Source of the DNA: Luscinia megarhynchos
Lineage: Eukaryota; Chordata; Aves; Passeriformes; Turdidae
NCBI GenBank assembly: GCA_034336665.1
Contig: JAPFBE010000002.1
Location: 39,930,906 to 39,994,905 of the forward strand
DNA: 64,000 nt
Direction: 5' to 3'
The notes below the pieces were generated by a model. The model ran no database searches, had not been told where the DNA came from, and was given only the letters and a program-made list of their open reading frames with translations. Both the position numbers and the translations under genes were made by a program. Position 1 is the first letter of the stretch. Every line of letters begins with the position of its first letter. This document shows positions 62,076-64,000 of this stretch, piece after piece.

Positions 62076-63930
62076 ATTCATGCCAGGGCAAACTCCAAGG
62101 GTAAACAGGGCAGATGATGGCATCCCAATCCCATGTCAGTGCTCAATTCCATGCCCTAGTCTGATTTCGTTTGTCAGAGGAACTTTACTGACAAAACAGT
62201 AGCAGTGGAGCCAGAAAACCTAATCTGAATTCCCTGTCATCATTCAGGGGTGAGATACGTGCCTTTACAACTAGTTTTTCCAGATGCACTGGCAAGCCAG
62301 TGGTTAACCATACCAAGTTAGTTTTATTTTCAGTGGTTTTCATGCTCAATAAAATTTTATTTTATGCAAGAATGCTCTTTTTTTTTTGTTATTCCCATTC
62401 AAAATCATAAAACCATCTATTTTTATAAAAGTAATGAAAACACTCCAAGTGTATGCACAGTAACCCACAATTCTCAGGTGGCAAAACTCAGTCAAGTTTC
62501 CACCTCACACAAATGGCTTTTGCAAGTGTCTCCTGATAATGGAGTCCTTGTGAGCTCTTACTGAACCTTTTTCTTACGGTATAGGATTATTTTTCTAAGG
62601 GCTCTGCTGTTATTCAGAAAAGAAAAGATGGAATCAAATGTTCAAGCTTACTTTAAAAATATGAGCAAATATTATGATAAATAAAGAAGGAATATTAAAG
62701 TTAAAATTATTCACAGCACTTAGGGGGCAATTTTCCTGTTAGCACTGAACAGGTTTTGGGAATTCCATGTCGGCAGCCCACTGAGGGAAACTTAGCCAGC
62801 AATTACTTTATTTCCGTCTGGAAAGGGGAGGACTATGAGGCAGCAGTTAACTGGCAAAATATCTGTGAAAATCAAGGCTGGAACAGCTGACAAGAAATTA
62901 ATAATTCTCAGCAATACCTGAGAAAGCCAGCACATAGATCATATAGTACTTACGAAAAAATTTCATCTGGAAACAAAATCTTGTCATTCACTCTTGGAAT
63001 GAACTGAAATATCTTTCAGTCTGTTTCTTTGGTGTTTAAGAATTTGCTTTCAAGCTAATTAACTAACTACCATGCAAAAAGCTAGCTAGGTGTTTGACTA
63101 ATGTCTCCTAGAGCCTGCTTAACAGATGCACTGGAACAAGAAAAAAAAAAGTAGGCACACTAAGTCAAAGAATTTTAGACATAACAGACAGCACCAAAGT
63201 AGTTTCCAAGGAAAAAGAAAAATCCACTTTTTATTTTTATACATTGTGACACAAAGTATAGTGACATAGTGACATGCTTACATACTAGTTTTAGCTTATA
63301 GGACTCCATTCTTCTTCTTTCTGATTATAAATAATTTTCTCCCATTTCTCACCTTTCTTCACATAATTCTAAAGCGATTTACTTCTCCAAGCAGGTATTC
63401 GGTTTTAACTGTGTAATGTGTACAGATCATTCTGAGCAAAAGCGTTACCCTGAAGAATTCCAGGAATTTAAAGGAACTCTTCGTGAATTCTTTTTAAAAA
63501 GGCAATAGAAATTATAACTGTTAAAATTAGATTAACCTTTTATTTTTTCAGTACCTCTATTACTGCTGTACTACTTATAAGTAGGCAAATTTTTTCTATC
63601 TCTGTACCAAAGATTTTCAGTCCTGAATTTGCCAAGTACCATTGTTGTAAAATTAAGGCTGTTTTATTTACTCCAGGTATTTAAAAATGAGCTCTCCTTC
63701 TTTTCTCCTAGGGTCATCTTTGTATTTTAAGATTTTATTCACTCTTGTCTGCTCATTATAATAAATATGCTTCATGTAATAAAATCTGTGGTGGGTTATA
63801 ACAAGTGTTTCTCCTTAAGCCATTTGGAGTCTGATTCCAGACAGTAATATACCCTTAGGGGTGGAAAAAGTATAAGAAATAAAACAGAAGAAGCAATATT
63901 TTTTCACTCACTCTTCAGATTTATTTTTTT
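62076..63930. other. AT-rich noncoding DNA
   Basis: No feature recognised; a 66-codon frame at 62364-62564 is uninformative. Confidence 0.65.
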
Positions 63931-63973
63931 TTGGTGGGGGGGGAGTGGTTCTTTTTTTTGGCGGGAGGGGGTA
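63931..63973 (+). other. G-rich, potential quadruplex-forming stretch
   Basis: Two G-rich clusters, GGTGGGGGGGGAGTGG and GGCGGGAGGGGG, are separated by a T8 run. The G-runs could supply the strands of a quadruplex. Confidence 0.5.
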
Positions 63974-64000
63974 TTGCTTTCTCTTGGTTGCTTTTCTTTG

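Noticed and set aside
1..64000. CRISPR array, operon, bacterial or phage content
   Set aside because: No regularly spaced repeats, no dense long frames and no ribosome-binding sites. The repeats are avian.

Overview
The window is vertebrate nuclear DNA, almost certainly avian and most likely from a perching bird (Passeriformes). The evidence is the repeat content. There are several CR1 LINE copies of different ages. A tRNA-Ile-derived SINE with a CR1-like tail lies at about 37664-37814 and resembles TguSINE1, described from zebra finch. A solo LTR at 40417-40956 resembles the ERVL-type LTRs common in songbird genomes. Fragments of old amniote-wide repeats are also present. The DNA is visibly AT-rich and CpG-poor, stops are dense in all frames, and repeats are sparse, as expected of a macrochromosomal gene desert or a very long intron.

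I find no protein-coding gene, exon, rRNA, functional tRNA or CRISPR array that I can support. The open frames are short. The longest is 172 codons at 48448-48966, and none is a recognisable host protein. The only protein-level homology I recognise is decayed CR1 ORF2: endonuclease to start of reverse transcriptase at 28421-29080 (+), and reverse transcriptase at about 39690-41250 (-).

Layout. 1-7.7 kb: unique AT-rich DNA, one old inverted-repeat element (2846-3088) and a homeodomain-site-rich candidate conserved noncoding element (6190-6740). 7.7-21.6 kb: three weathered CR1 3'-end pieces, and a pair of about 91% identical 91-bp direct repeats (10244 and 14688) that each begin with a perfect octamer motif. 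24-26.1 kb: candidate conserved elements, then a CCTT/CCTTCCTGGAAT minisatellite. 28.4-29.9 kb: an internally deleted CR1, then a TTTTA microsatellite. 33.4-35.5 kb: a long A/C tract and an isolated CpG cluster with a NotI site. 37.6-41.3 kb: the repeat-richest stretch, with the SINE and a minus-strand CR1 interrupted by the solo LTR. 47.9-49 kb: a block of longer open frames without a recognised relative. 53.3 kb: twin perfect palindromes. 55.2-55.6 and 61.0-62.1 kb: GC-richer islets, the second holding another old inverted-repeat element.

Nothing here forms an operon or a multigene system. The interest lies in repeat archaeology (a nested insertion, a deleted LINE, repeat-based lineage assignment) and in a few sequences that could be regulatory. 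All family assignments come from recognition by eye, without database searches, so boundaries of old repeats are approximate.
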